Counted from the stretch's first letter, positions 1 to 7,363 are shown. The stretch: DNA of 19,692 bases from S012-109 sp964425105 (GCA_964425105.1 CAYRLE010000044.1:1-19692), one strand, 5' to 3'. Program-made: numbers and translations. Notes: a model not told the origin generated them from the letters alone.

Positions 1-760
1 GGAGAGATATTTCCTCAAGATAACCATACAGCAGCAATCTGTCGCATAGTGTATTGACCCGTCTGGGAATCCCTGCACTGTAAACATGTATCAGGTCATA
101 GGCCTCTTCTGTGATTTGTGGATTATCCTGCCACCCGACAAGCCTCAAGCGGTGTTCGATATAACCCTTGACCTCATCTCTGCCCAAAGCCTTCAACTGA
201 TAGGAGGCGATAATTCGCTGCCTCAGCTGTTCCATGTCCTCGCCATGAAGCACCTTGTTGAATTCCTTTTGGCCCAATAGAAAGGTCTGCAAAACAGGCA
301 CATTCTCGACCTGGAAATTCGACAGCATGCGCAGTTCCTCCAAGGATTTCCCGGGCATATTCTGGGCCTCGTCAATGACCAACAGGACCCGCTTGCCATC
401 CCAGACGCAGCGGCTGAAAAAACTTTCCAAGCTCTTCAACAGACCAACCTTGCTCAGTCCTTCATAGTCCAGATTAAAGGAGGCCGCAACCATTCTCAGC
501 AGATCCTCTGCCTCAAGCTGTGTCGTTACCAATTGCGCAGCAACAATCGAAGAGCGGTCAAGGTGGCTAAAGAGATTCTGTACCAAGGTCGTCTTACCGG
601 TTCCGATATCACCGGTAATCACGATAAATCCTTCACCCTGCTCGATTCCATATTGGAGATAGGCCATCGCTCGCTTGTGGCTCTGGCTGGGAAAGAAGAA
701 TCTTGCGTCAGGGCGCAGGGGGAAAGGCTTGCCACTAAGATTGTAATAAGATTCGTACAT
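1..760 (-). CDS. XrtA/PEP-CTERM-associated ExeA-like ATPase (C-terminus cut by window start)
   Basis: The reading frame is open from the ATG at 760 to the window start: 253 codons with no stop, so it is partial. The product begins MYESYYNLSGKPFPLRPD, the usual opening of ExeA/GspA-type AAA ATPases. It has a Walker A motif GDIGTGKT at residues 50-57, a Walker B strand VLLVIDEA at about 125-132, and a following LRMLSNFQ segment typical of the family. In PEP-CTERM loci this subfamily is described as a putative secretion ATPase; its substrate is unknown. The start lies 9 bases after the stop of the outer-membrane protein gene, so the two are co-transcribed. ExeA-type proteins often have a C-terminal peptidoglycan-binding part, but whether this one does cannot be seen here. 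The family call is firm and the biochemical role is inferred. Confidence 0.9.
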   Translation of the reverse strand, partial: MYESYYNLSGKPFPLRPDARFFFPSQSHKRAMAYLQYGIEQGEGFIVITGDIGTGKTTLVQNLFSHLDRSSIVAAQLVTTQLEAEDLLRMVAASFNLDYEGLSKVGLLKSLESFFSRCVWDGKRVLLVIDEAQNMPGKSLEELRMLSNFQVENVPVLQTFLLGQKEFNKVLHGEDMEQLRQRIIASYQLKALGRDEVKGYIEHRLRLVGWQDNPQITEEAYDLIHVYSAGIPRRVNTLCDRLLLYGYLEEISL

Positions 761-769
761 GGCTTTGAT

Positions 770-2281
770 TCAAAACCCAACCTCAACACCAATATTCAAG
801 CGGTTTTCCTGGTAATCGACATTATTGCCGCCACTGGCATTCCTCTCGATATGGCGGAAAGCAACTTGGCCGTTCACATCGGACAAAAACCGCCTCGTGA
901 TGGACAGCCCACCATACCAGTTGTTGTCGTCCACCTCACTACTTCCAAAATGCCTATTTATGAAGCCACCATTGACAATCAGGTTGCTCCTCGCAGTCAC
1001 CCGCCAATCCCAAAGCACGTTACCATTAACAAATTTGTCTTGCTCATCACCATCCAGAAAGTCTCGCCGCTCTCCGCCGCCACTGATCTGCAAGGTACTT
1101 TTTGCGCGCGTGAGGGCAAATGTGAACTGGAATATCTTTCTTACGAAATCCTCGTCGGTTGTGCTGAAAATCAATGAGTTTCTGTCTACCAACCCACCCC
1201 CGACATTAATCAGGGTCGGTGCTCCGCCACTTGAAAACTCCAAGGACTGCAGATTCGTCGTATCCTCCGCATACATGACATCCCAGGAAAAGAACCGGGT
1301 CGCATGCCTAAAAACTCCCGACCAGCGTGACCCGGGGTTCGTCCCAAGATCCCTGTTCCGATAACTCAACAACACTGAGGTGCGCTGTGTAGGCCTATAC
1401 TCAAGATTGAAATCCTCATTATTGTTTCCGTAGGTACCATCAACAGTCAAATTGGAACTGGGTGTCCAGACAAGCCCTGCACTAAAGAAATACCCCGTAT
1501 TGATGCCGCGAAGTCCTTGGATACTGTCATTGATAAAGCCCCCCCTGAACAGCCAATTGATGCGATAGGAACTGCGGCCACGCACGTCTCCTGTAACCGA
1601 CTCAAGCTTCGTCTTATTTCCGACCGAACGCCTTGTCTCATTCACACTGTAATTGGCATTCCATTGCACTGCAGAAAATCTTGAGCCACTCACTATCCCA
1701 GCATCCAGGTTGAGAATATCTGAATCGGTCACCTGGTTGGTATTACTGTTGGAAACCTTGCCAAACATGAAAACCACTTTGGAATCGGCAAAGCTGCCAA
1801 GATGGTTTTGCAATCTGGGCCCGGCAGTAAAGGTCTTAATATCACCACGTGTAGCGGGATTGATATTATCGATAATGAGCCGGTTTTGATTATTGATAAC
1901 CTGCTGCCTGATAGAGCCTGTTGCATCGAGGAAGAACGTGTTCTCCTCCACCTCCCATGTGGCATTTGCACGCAACCTGTTGTATGAAGTATTGCGCGAA
2001 GACTCCTTCGCATAACGAAGATTCTCCCAGGCATAATCAATGCCCAGAGACAAAGCACTCCCCTCCCTGGCAATAGCAATGGCTGGAATCAGCTGAGTAA
2101 CATACTCTTTTCGTTCGTTATCGCTGGCAAGGTTGATATTGTCACTGATGATCTCATTTACGACGACCGAGGGGCGTATGGTCAACTCTCCTGCCATGGG
2201 CAGATAATGCGTGAAGATTAGCAGTAATAACAGAAAGGCAGAACAGCAGCGGGGCCAATTCACTTTAGCGCTCGCCTCCAA
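770..2281 (-). CDS. PEP-CTERM system-associated outer-membrane beta-barrel protein
   Basis: This is a protein of about 500 residues with an N-terminal signal peptide (hydrophobic run FLLLLLIF, then a small-residue end at PMAGE). A long alternating polar/hydrophobic, Asn/Arg/Ser-rich body with many short strands ends in GVEVGF, a C-terminal phenylalanine as in BAM-inserted barrels. It matches the uncharacterised outer-membrane family that accompanies XrtA loci next to the tyrosine kinase and ExeA-like ATPase. The start is uncertain. The frame opens at a TTG (2314) and ATG (2311) touching the preceding stop, but neither has a clear ribosome site. The TTG at 2281 has GGAGG six bases upstream, and the GTG at 2263 gives the most compact signal peptide. 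I chose 2281. A role in passing polymer or protein through the outer membrane is inference. Confidence 0.85.
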   Translation of the reverse strand: MEASAKVNWPRCCSAFLLLLLIFTHYLPMAGELTIRPSVVVNEIISDNINLASDNERKEYVTQLIPAIAIAREGSALSLGIDYAWENLRYAKESSRNTSYNRLRANATWEVEENTFFLDATGSIRQQVINNQNRLIIDNINPATRGDIKTFTAGPRLQNHLGSFADSKVVFMFGKVSNSNTNQVTDSDILNLDAGIVSGSRFSAVQWNANYSVNETRRSVGNKTKLESVTGDVRGRSSYRINWLFRGGFINDSIQGLRGINTGYFFSAGLVWTPSSNLTVDGTYGNNNEDFNLEYRPTQRTSVLLSYRNRDLGTNPGSRWSGVFRHATRFFSWDVMYAEDTTNLQSLEFSSGGAPTLINVGGGLVDRNSLIFSTTDEDFVRKIFQFTFALTRAKSTLQISGGGERRDFLDGDEQDKFVNGNVLWDWRVTARSNLIVNGGFINRHFGSSEVDDNNWYGGLSITRRFLSDVNGQVAFRHIERNASGGNNVDYQENRLNIGVEVGF

Positions 2282-2314
2282 ATTCCGCCTCCATGTCTCA
2301 CTGCCAAGCATCAA

Positions 2315-3175
2315 TTAACGTTTCTGTTCCATCTTGCCATCTTCGAAACCATACCCATAAGGCCGGTATTCCCGACTAAAAAAAGAGCCGGGCTTTTTAT
2401 TGAGTATCAGCCCGATGACCTTTCCTGTATCAAGCAGGCGCAACGCCTCCTTGACTGCAGACTGCGAGGTCCTTCCTGCTTCAACGACAAGGAGCACCTG
2501 CCCCATCTGCTGGGATAACACGCAGGCTTGACTGGTCACCAAGAGGGGCGGGGAATCAAACAAGACAATGCGGTCGGGATAGCGCGCTGACAATTCCCCC
2601 GCCAGCTGCTCCATTCTGCGACTGGCAAGCAGTTCGGTAGAGTGGACATTGGTTCTGCCCGCCGGCAGAACCTTGAGCTTGGGTATATCGGTATTGACAA
2701 TAGCGTCACCTATATTCAGGCTGCTGTCCTGGAGAAGATCAGTAAGACCAACCCTGCCCCCTAAGCCCAGCGCTTGAGACAATGTGGGTTTGATGACATC
2801 GCTGTCAACCATCAGCACCGTCGTATCACGCTCCATGGCGATGCTCATGGAAAGATTCAGGGCGGTAAATGTCTTCCCTTCACCAGACAGGGCACTCACA
2901 ATCATGACCAGATTGCCATGGTGTATCGGCGCAGCCCCCTTGCCGATGGCATTGAGCAATAACGGACGTTTGATCATCCGGTATTCCTCGGCCAGGGAAT
3001 GGCCACCTTGCTCAGGTATCAGCAAGCCTTCCTGTTCAAGCCTGGAAATATTGACCTGATGGATTTTTTTCTGCCTTGCATCCTCACCCCGGCTCTCTGC
3101 AGATGAGGTTTCCGTAGCGGCCGGCATACTGCCTTTTGACGACTGACGCTCCATCGCTTTTTCAATACTGCTCAT
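2315..3175 (-). CDS. XrtA-associated tyrosine autokinase (BY-kinase ATPase domain)
   Basis: A 286-residue cytoplasmic protein of the CpsD/CapB/Wzc-C type. It has Walker A SALSGEGKT (94-102), Walker A' LMVDSD (121-126) and Walker B VLFDSPP (204-210), all in the expected order and spacing. Bacterial tyrosine kinases of this class autophosphorylate a C-terminal tyrosine cluster and, together with a Wzz-like membrane partner, cycle polysaccharide assembly. The tail here has only three clustered tyrosines (270, 273, 275) in REYRPYGYGF, fewer than in enterobacterial Wzc. The N-terminal 60 residues are polar and probably disordered. The start codon overlaps the stop of the chain-length gene (ATGA, 3172-3175), so the split kinase and its activator are translationally coupled. 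The family assignment is firm. Confidence 0.93.
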   Translation of the reverse strand: MSSIEKAMERQSSKGSMPAATETSSAESRGEDARQKKIHQVNISRLEQEGLLIPEQGGHSLAEEYRMIKRPLLLNAIGKGAAPIHHGNLVMIVSALSGEGKTFTALNLSMSIAMERDTTVLMVDSDVIKPTLSQALGLGGRVGLTDLLQDSSLNIGDAIVNTDIPKLKVLPAGRTNVHSTELLASRRMEQLAGELSARYPDRIVLFDSPPLLVTSQACVLSQQMGQVLLVVEAGRTSQSAVKEALRLLDTGKVIGLILNKKPGSFFSREYRPYGYGFEDGKMEQKR

Positions 3176-4773
3176 AGAATCGTCCTCAAGGCATGAATAA
3201 TGCTGGCAGGGTCACCCCAGTTGATCTTATGGCTTTGCTGTACCAGCACACCGATATAGGTCACAAAGAGCACACTGGACACCGCTGCGAAGCCCCCTAT
3301 ATCGAGGCGCTTTTTTCTGCGAATTTGTTTGGTTTGCAGTATGGATACTGCGCCAAAAACCGGCAACCCCGTCAGTTTTTGCAATGTATTCCTGTCATAG
3401 ATAACCGGCCTGATCTGGGCCAGCAGAAATGCCACCAGCACACCGCCTGCCAGTGCCAACAGGAACACGGCGCTACTCAACAATATCCGGTTCGGGCCGG
3501 AAGGCGCAGTCGGTGACCGGGGTGGATCGATTACCCTGAACTTAATGTCCTCACCCGTCTTTTCTGCCTCCTTGGAAAGCTTGGCAGATTCAAGGCGCGC
3601 CACCAGGGAGTCATAGTTCTTTTTGGTAATATCATAATTGCGATTCATGCTCATCAACTGGGTCTCGGTATCCAGCGCCTTGTCTATGCGCCTCTTCAGT
3701 TGAGCAACACGCTTTTCATATTCTTTCACTCTTGCACCGAGCGCCGCAGCCCTGGCTTCTGCCTCGCCCAGAGCGATCTTCATCTGCTGGTATATGGGAT
3801 TCTGTTCGGCAGCGGGTGCAGCCGGCATATTGCTGGTCTGCGGCATTGCGGCCTGCAATTTGGCCTTTTCTTTTACCAGGTTTGCAATCGTCTTCTTCAA
3901 GCTGATGACTGCCGGATGGCGTTCCGTATAACGGAGCAATAATTCATCCAGTTGTGACTGCAGATCCTGAATCCTGCCATCGATAGGCAATTGAGCAGTT
4001 TGATAGCCCCCAGCAGTCTGATTACCAAAGCCATACACTGGCTCCTCCCCCATCAGCTGCCGTTTCAGTTCATCGCGCCTGTTGCTTACTTCATCGAGTT
4101 CGAGCCGTGCCTGAGCCAGCGCATTTTCCGCAGCCTGCAGACGCCCGAAATAATTCTTGCCCCCACTGCCCATGATCAGACTGAGATTTTGCTTCTTGAA
4201 TTCCTTCATACTGCTTTCCATCTCGGTGAGCCGCCGCTCATGCATCTTTATCTGTTCAATGAGAAATCGTTGGGCGGAATCCGTATCTTCGCGGGACTCT
4301 CCCAGGGTGCTCTCCACAAAGATCGTCAGCAAGGCGCGCACCACATCGGTAGCAGTTTTTGCGTCGTGATGCTGGTAGGAAATGGTATAGAGGTTCTGAC
4401 GCCTGGCCGATCGCATATGAATATTCCTGGCCAGTTCATCCAGCAGCGCCTCCATTTCCCCAGGTGATGTCACGCCAAGATCAAGGTCCGTCATCCGGAC
4501 AATTTTCTCGAGATTAGGCCGGCTGAGCAGAGTACGGGTCATCAACTCCAGGCGCTGCCCGATATTCGGGTGTATGGCCAAGCCGCTGAGGAGAGGTCTC
4601 AGCATAGAATCGGTATCGACATAGACCCGCGCGCTGGACTCATAGACATCGGGAAGTTTGAACACTACCGTCCAGCCGGCGATGGCAATAATCCAGACGA
4701 TGACAATGGCATGCCAATGATAGCGCCATACACCCCGTAGAAAATTTACGACCTGTTCAATAATCTCGTGCAT
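3172..4773 (-). CDS. XrtA-system polysaccharide chain-length determinant (Wzz/PCP family)
   Basis: A 533-residue inner-membrane protein. The first membrane segment is at about residues 20-40, followed by a Wzz-type periplasmic start (YESSARVYVDTDSMLRPLL). Long charged, heptad-like coiled-coil stretches fill roughly residues 170-410. A Pro-rich motif PPRSPTAPSGPNR stands directly before the second membrane segment (about 430-454). An extra hydrophobic segment near 493-511 is characteristic of the PEP-CTERM branch. Polysaccharide co-polymerases set chain length and dock to the OPX exporter. The cytoplasmic kinase partner is the next gene, with overlapping stop and start. The upstream OPX gene ends 25 bases before this start. 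No strong ribosome site is seen, but the N-terminus fits the family. Confidence 0.93.
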   Translation of the reverse strand: MHEIIEQVVNFLRGVWRYHWHAIVIVWIIAIAGWTVVFKLPDVYESSARVYVDTDSMLRPLLSGLAIHPNIGQRLELMTRTLLSRPNLEKIVRMTDLDLGVTSPGEMEALLDELARNIHMRSARRQNLYTISYQHHDAKTATDVVRALLTIFVESTLGESREDTDSAQRFLIEQIKMHERRLTEMESSMKEFKKQNLSLIMGSGGKNYFGRLQAAENALAQARLELDEVSNRRDELKRQLMGEEPVYGFGNQTAGGYQTAQLPIDGRIQDLQSQLDELLLRYTERHPAVISLKKTIANLVKEKAKLQAAMPQTSNMPAAPAAEQNPIYQQMKIALGEAEARAAALGARVKEYEKRVAQLKRRIDKALDTETQLMSMNRNYDITKKNYDSLVARLESAKLSKEAEKTGEDIKFRVIDPPRSPTAPSGPNRILLSSAVFLLALAGGVLVAFLLAQIRPVIYDRNTLQKLTGLPVFGAVSILQTKQIRRKKRLDIGGFAAVSSVLFVTYIGVLVQQSHKINWGDPASIIHALRTIL

Positions 4774-4798
4774 CGTGTCATTTACACCCTAATATTGC

Positions 4799-5431
4799 TC
4801 AGAACCAGGCTTCCGGGATGATCAGGATATCGCCAGGCATCATCTTCACATTGGCGGAGATATCCCCTTTTTTCAAGAGGTCTTTCAATCGCACCCTGAT
4901 TTGTTTCTGCACGCCGTCGATAACCCTGACGATGCTCGCCTTGTTGCCGGATGCGAATTCGGTCAAGCCACCTACCGCAATCATGACATCGAGCAGCGTC
5001 ATGTTCTCTCTATAAGGCAGCGCCTGCGGCTGGGTTGCTTCACCTACTATCCTGATCTGCTCACTGGAGCGACCGACGAAGCCGGTGACGATTATGGTGA
5101 CCACCGGATTCTTGATATATTTCTCCAGTTCCTTTTCCATGTCCCGGGCAAGCTGGGTCGGCGTCTTGCCGCTGGCCTGTACATCCTCCACCAAAGGGGT
5201 GGTAATACGCCCATCAGGGCGCACCGGCACAGTGGCGGAAAGGTCCGGGTTGCTCCAGACAAACATCTGTACCGAATCGCCCGGCCCTATAATATAGAGT
5301 GGCGTCTCTCCCGCTAAGGCCTCATCCTCCATAAGCACATGATCCTTGCTTGCACAGGCAGCAAGCACCATCATCAGGGCCAGCAACACACCCCGATACA
5401 GCACACATGACTTGTTTAAAAAAATGTTCAT
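4799..5431 (-). CDS. XrtA/PEP-CTERM-type polysaccharide export lipoprotein (OPX, Wza-like)
   Basis: A 210-residue outer-membrane or periplasmic lipoprotein. It has a signal peptide with lipobox LAAC (Cys26), a Poly_export domain from about residue 44 (YIIGPGDSVQMFVW, VRPDGRITTPL) to about 117, one SLBB-like domain from about 124, and the family-typical end MPGDILIIPEAWF. The frame is open further upstream, but the start is the ATG at 5431, preceded by GGGGGAGG at close spacing; it alone gives a proper lipoprotein signal. Short, single-SLBB OPX proteins are usual in PEP-CTERM loci and lack the long Wza helical C-terminus, so another outer-membrane protein is expected to form the exit pore. It is the first gene of the leftward export operon. 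Confidence 0.94.
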   Translation of the reverse strand: MNIFLNKSCVLYRGVLLALMMVLAACASKDHVLMEDEALAGETPLYIIGPGDSVQMFVWSNPDLSATVPVRPDGRITTPLVEDVQASGKTPTQLARDMEKELEKYIKNPVVTIIVTGFVGRSSEQIRIVGEATQPQALPYRENMTLLDVMIAVGGLTEFASGNKASIVRVIDGVQKQIRVRLKDLLKKGDISANVKMMPGDILIIPEAWF

Positions 5432-5541
5432 AGGCCTCCCCCAGTCACAGGATATCTCATGAATTCGCGACACCAGCCAACCCCATACCAAAGGCAACGA
5501 GTAATGCAGCTGACAATAAACCCGACACAGACAACAGCACC

Positions 5542-5557
5542 TGCAAGAAAAAATCCA
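5542..5557 (-). promoter_or_regulatory. candidate sigma-54 promoter of the export operon
   Basis: On the minus strand the sequence TGGATTTTTTCTTGCA has the invariant GG and GC doublets exactly ten bases apart and a perfect TTGCA at -12. The -24 box is TGGA instead of TGGC. It lies about 110 bases upstream of the OPX start codon and 25 bases from the edge of the MITE-like element. Its presence would put the export operon under RpoN control, in line with the PrsR activator encoded nearby. It is a single short match. Confidence 0.4.
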
Positions 5558-5581
5558 CGTACAGCATTCTCTTGCTGCATT

Positions 5582-5847
5582 TACTAAGACAAACGATAAC
5601 AAAGCCCCATTCAGCGGGTGTCTGGGCGGTCAGCCGCAAGGCGCGACAGCGCAGGCATAGTCATTCTATGTCAAGCTGGCGCAACACGGCGGATGGTCGC
5701 CCAGACGCCCGCCCGCAGGGAGCGAATCCGGCGTCCCGGCTCTGCGTTGCGTCACTTGGCAAGGGCGCGCCATTCCCTGCGCAACGCGCCTTGATTCAGA
5801 ACGCTGGGTTCGCGCTGAATGAGGCTTTGTTATCGTTTGCCTTAATA
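5582..5847. mobile_element. MITE-like element, 266 bp, with 35-bp terminal inverted repeats
   Basis: The first 35 bases (5582-5616) match the reverse complement of the last 35 (5813-5847) at 32 positions. The shared core is AAACGATAACAAAGCC. Each repeat begins with TA at its outer edge, which would fit a TA target as used by IS630/Tc1-type transposases (inference). There is no convincing coding sequence inside. The interior is itself palindromic: GTCTGGGCG (5620-5628) pairs with CGCCCAGAC (5698-5706) around a CATAG/CTATG centre, and GCGTTGCG (5744-5751) pairs with CGCAACGC (5780-5787). The interior is more GC-rich than the AT-rich flanks. This fits a non-autonomous mobile element or large extragenic palindrome. 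Confidence 0.75.
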
Positions 5848-5867
5848 TCCCCTCTTTTTGTTTCGGA

Positions 5868-5950
5868 TAGGCAATGCGGTTGCTTGAATATAAATATCGC
5901 AGCCAACCTAATGGTTAGGCTGTCGCTTACAAGCGATGCATTGCCTAACC
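5868..5950. repeat. nested palindrome with competing stems
   Basis: TAGGCAATGC (5868-5877) is perfectly inverted as GCATTGCCTA (5938-5947). Inside are a bulged stem CAGCC-AACC / GGTTAGGCTG around TAAT (5900-5922) and a small hairpin TCGCT-TACA-AGCGA (5923-5936). GGTTAGGC (5913-5920) can alternatively pair perfectly with GCCTAACC (5943-5950), so the outer and inner folds exclude one another. There is no T-tract after it and no ORF. It could be another small extragenic palindromic element or a structured leader. Confidence 0.5.
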
Positions 5951-6231
5951 AGATCAATTTCCGCACTTGGTTCCCCCAGCCCTTCTCATACCAGCAGATT
6001 AGCTGTTATTTTAGGAGATCCAAGACGACTTGCGGGTTGCTGCAGGCACCCCCCAGGCAAACAATGCTTATTGTATGACATATACAGAAAAATAAACATC
6101 TTGGCCGCGCAACTTTTTGAAATTCCAGACCTTTATTTTTTGATGCATGTCGGGATTCTTTACACTGCGGCCTGCCAACTGACACTGACAGTCTCATGTA
6201 AATCAGAACCTTAGTGCCACAAGAAGGCAGG
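5951..6231. other. intergenic stretch without recognisable features
   Basis: This is an AT-rich non-coding stretch between the nested palindrome and the dyads upstream of the PEP-CTERM gene. Short open frames cross it on both strands, but none has a ribosome site, a domain or a convincing composition. I see no tRNA-like or other RNA structure here. Confidence 0.5.
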
Positions 6232-6280
6232 GTGTGTCAGAATATTTTACACACAAGCTCTCAGGGCATAACTGTGAGCT
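6232..6280. promoter_or_regulatory. two adjacent dyads, candidate upstream activator sites for PrsR
   Basis: Dyad one is GTGTGT (6232-6237) and ACACAC (6249-6254) with an 11-base spacer. Dyad two is AGCTCTCAG (6256-6264) and CTGTGAGCT (6272-6280), 8 of 9 arm positions complementary, with a 7-base spacer. Their centres lie about 80 and 105 bases upstream of the -24 box of the sigma-54 promoter, the usual range for activator sites of enhancer-binding proteins. PrsR, a sigma-54 activator with a Fis-type HTH, is encoded in this window. That PrsR binds here is inference. Confidence 0.45.
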
Positions 6281-6347
6281 GGAACAAACGACCGATTTCT
6301 TCCAAATGATTAGACAATTCATATAGTTATTTTCCTTCGCGCCGCAT

Positions 6348-6363
6348 TGGCAAGATACTTGCA
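6348..6363 (+). promoter_or_regulatory. sigma-54 (RpoN) promoter of the PEP-CTERM gene
   Basis: TGGCAAGATACTTGCA matches the -24/-12 consensus (TGGCAC-N5-TTGCA) with only the sixth position different, and with the exact ten-base spacing between GG and GC. Transcription would start near 6375, leaving a leader of about 57 bases that contains an AAGGAG ribosome site just before the ATG at 6432. In Zoogloea, PEP-CTERM genes are reported to be controlled by RpoN and PrsK/PrsR, which supports this reading. Confidence 0.85.
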
Positions 6364-6431
6364 TTCACTGCTAGTGAGTAGCAACAAAAATATAGTTTTG
6401 ACAGAGAAGTAATCTAGCAAGGAGTGTGTCG

Positions 6432-7277
6432 ATGAAAGCTTCAATTAAAAAGATAATCTATGGGTTTACAACAGGAATTCTGGCGACAGGGATGATCCTC
6501 GGTGCTCAGACCGCAGGCGCAACAGTGTATACCCTGGCGGATGCCAACAGTTCAGTCGAAGTCGACAATGCCTCATCCGATGGCCTGCAAAGCTGGATGG
6601 TGGATGGTGTCGAACACATGTATCAGCAGTGGTTCTGGTACCGCATCGGAAACACCGCCGAACAGTCCATCGACACGCTCGGCTTTATCCTCGGCGGCAC
6701 GACCGACACCAATTTTGATGGCAATGATGATACGCTCTACCTGAAATATGGCCAGAACGGCCCCATTGAACTTTCCATCAAATATGGCCTCACCGGCGGC
6801 GCCGATGGCAGCAAGGTATCGCTCTTGTCGGAGGAAATCAGCATCACAAACACGGGTAACGGAGCACTGGATCTCTCTTTCTTCCAGTATAACGACTACG
6901 ACCTGGACAACACCGCGGACAATGACATGGCGGTACGCAGCAATGACAATACCATCCTGCAGCGCGACCTCGACAGCGGCTTCAGCATTGCGGAAACCGT
7001 GGTAACTCCAAAAGCGGCCCGCTGGGAGATCAGCGCCTATAGTGACCTTCTGGATCGCCTGGAAGATGGCAACCCCACTGACCTTAGCAATAACGGCAGC
7101 GGCTTCTCTGGTGATGTTACCTGGGGATGGCAATGGGATTTCACCCTGGCGGGCGGCGACACCTTCCTCATCAGCAAGAACAAGCGCATCGGTGTACCAG
7201 AGCCTGCTTCCATTGCTCTCCTCGGCCTGGGACTACTGGGCATGGGATTCGCCAGCCGCCGGCGCACACATGAATAA
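6432..7277 (+). CDS. PEP-CTERM sorting domain-containing secreted protein
   Basis: A 281-residue secreted protein. The signal peptide is residues 1 to about 30 (KK, then IIYGFTTGILATGMILG, ending TAGA). The mature body is acidic, rich in Asp, Asn, Gly and Thr, with many beta-type strands and no domain I recognise. The C-terminus is a textbook exosortase signal: VPEP at 255-258, a hydrophobic helix IALLGLGLLGMGFA, and the basic tail RRR. The frame is open to a GTG at 6426, but the ATG at 6432 sits 7 bases after AAGGAG and is the start. Such proteins are exported, cut and possibly lipid- or glycan-modified by exosortase, and act in the matrix or in floc formation. It has its own sigma-54 promoter and terminator, so it is a single-gene unit. 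Its specific function is unknown. Confidence 0.93.
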   Translation: MKASIKKIIYGFTTGILATGMILGAQTAGATVYTLADANSSVEVDNASSDGLQSWMVDGVEHMYQQWFWYRIGNTAEQSIDTLGFILGGTTDTNFDGNDDTLYLKYGQNGPIELSIKYGLTGGADGSKVSLLSEEISITNTGNGALDLSFFQYNDYDLDNTADNDMAVRSNDNTILQRDLDSGFSIAETVVTPKAARWEISAYSDLLDRLEDGNPTDLSNNGSGFSGDVTWGWQWDFTLAGGDTFLISKNKRIGVPEPASIALLGLGLLGMGFASRRRTHE

Positions 7278-7314
7278 ATAAAACAATATCTATTCGCGCA
7301 GTTCCTGCGCCTTG

Positions 7315-7347
7315 ACCGGCATTGCCTGAAGGCAATGCCGGTTTTTT
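7315..7347 (+). terminator. intrinsic terminator after the PEP-CTERM gene
   Basis: A perfect 12-bp stem, ACCGGCATTGCC / GGCAATGCCGGT (7315-7326 and 7331-7342), with a TGAA loop is followed directly by a run of six T. It stands 37 bases after the stop codon. Read from the minus strand, the hairpin is not followed by T residues, so it is a poorer terminator for the convergent prsT gene. Confidence 0.93.
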
Positions 7348-7363
7348 ATTCCCCGCCTCCTCT

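Noticed and set aside
5756..5771. Sigma-54-like TGGCGCGCCCTTGCC on the minus strand inside the MITE-like element
   Set aside because: The GG-to-GC spacing is one base short of the required ten, and it lies within a palindromic GC-rich block.
5900..5950. Integron attC-like site (GTTAGGC and GCCTAAC present)
   Set aside because: The core motifs are in the order GTTAGGC...GCCTAAC, the reverse of attC (RYYYAAC...GTTRRRY). The only correctly ordered pair is about 20 bases apart, too short. There is no integrase or cassette.
5572..6214. Small open frames (168 and 92 codons) in the large intergenic region
   Set aside because: They run through the inverted repeats and hairpins, have no ribosome site, and their translations show no family resemblance.
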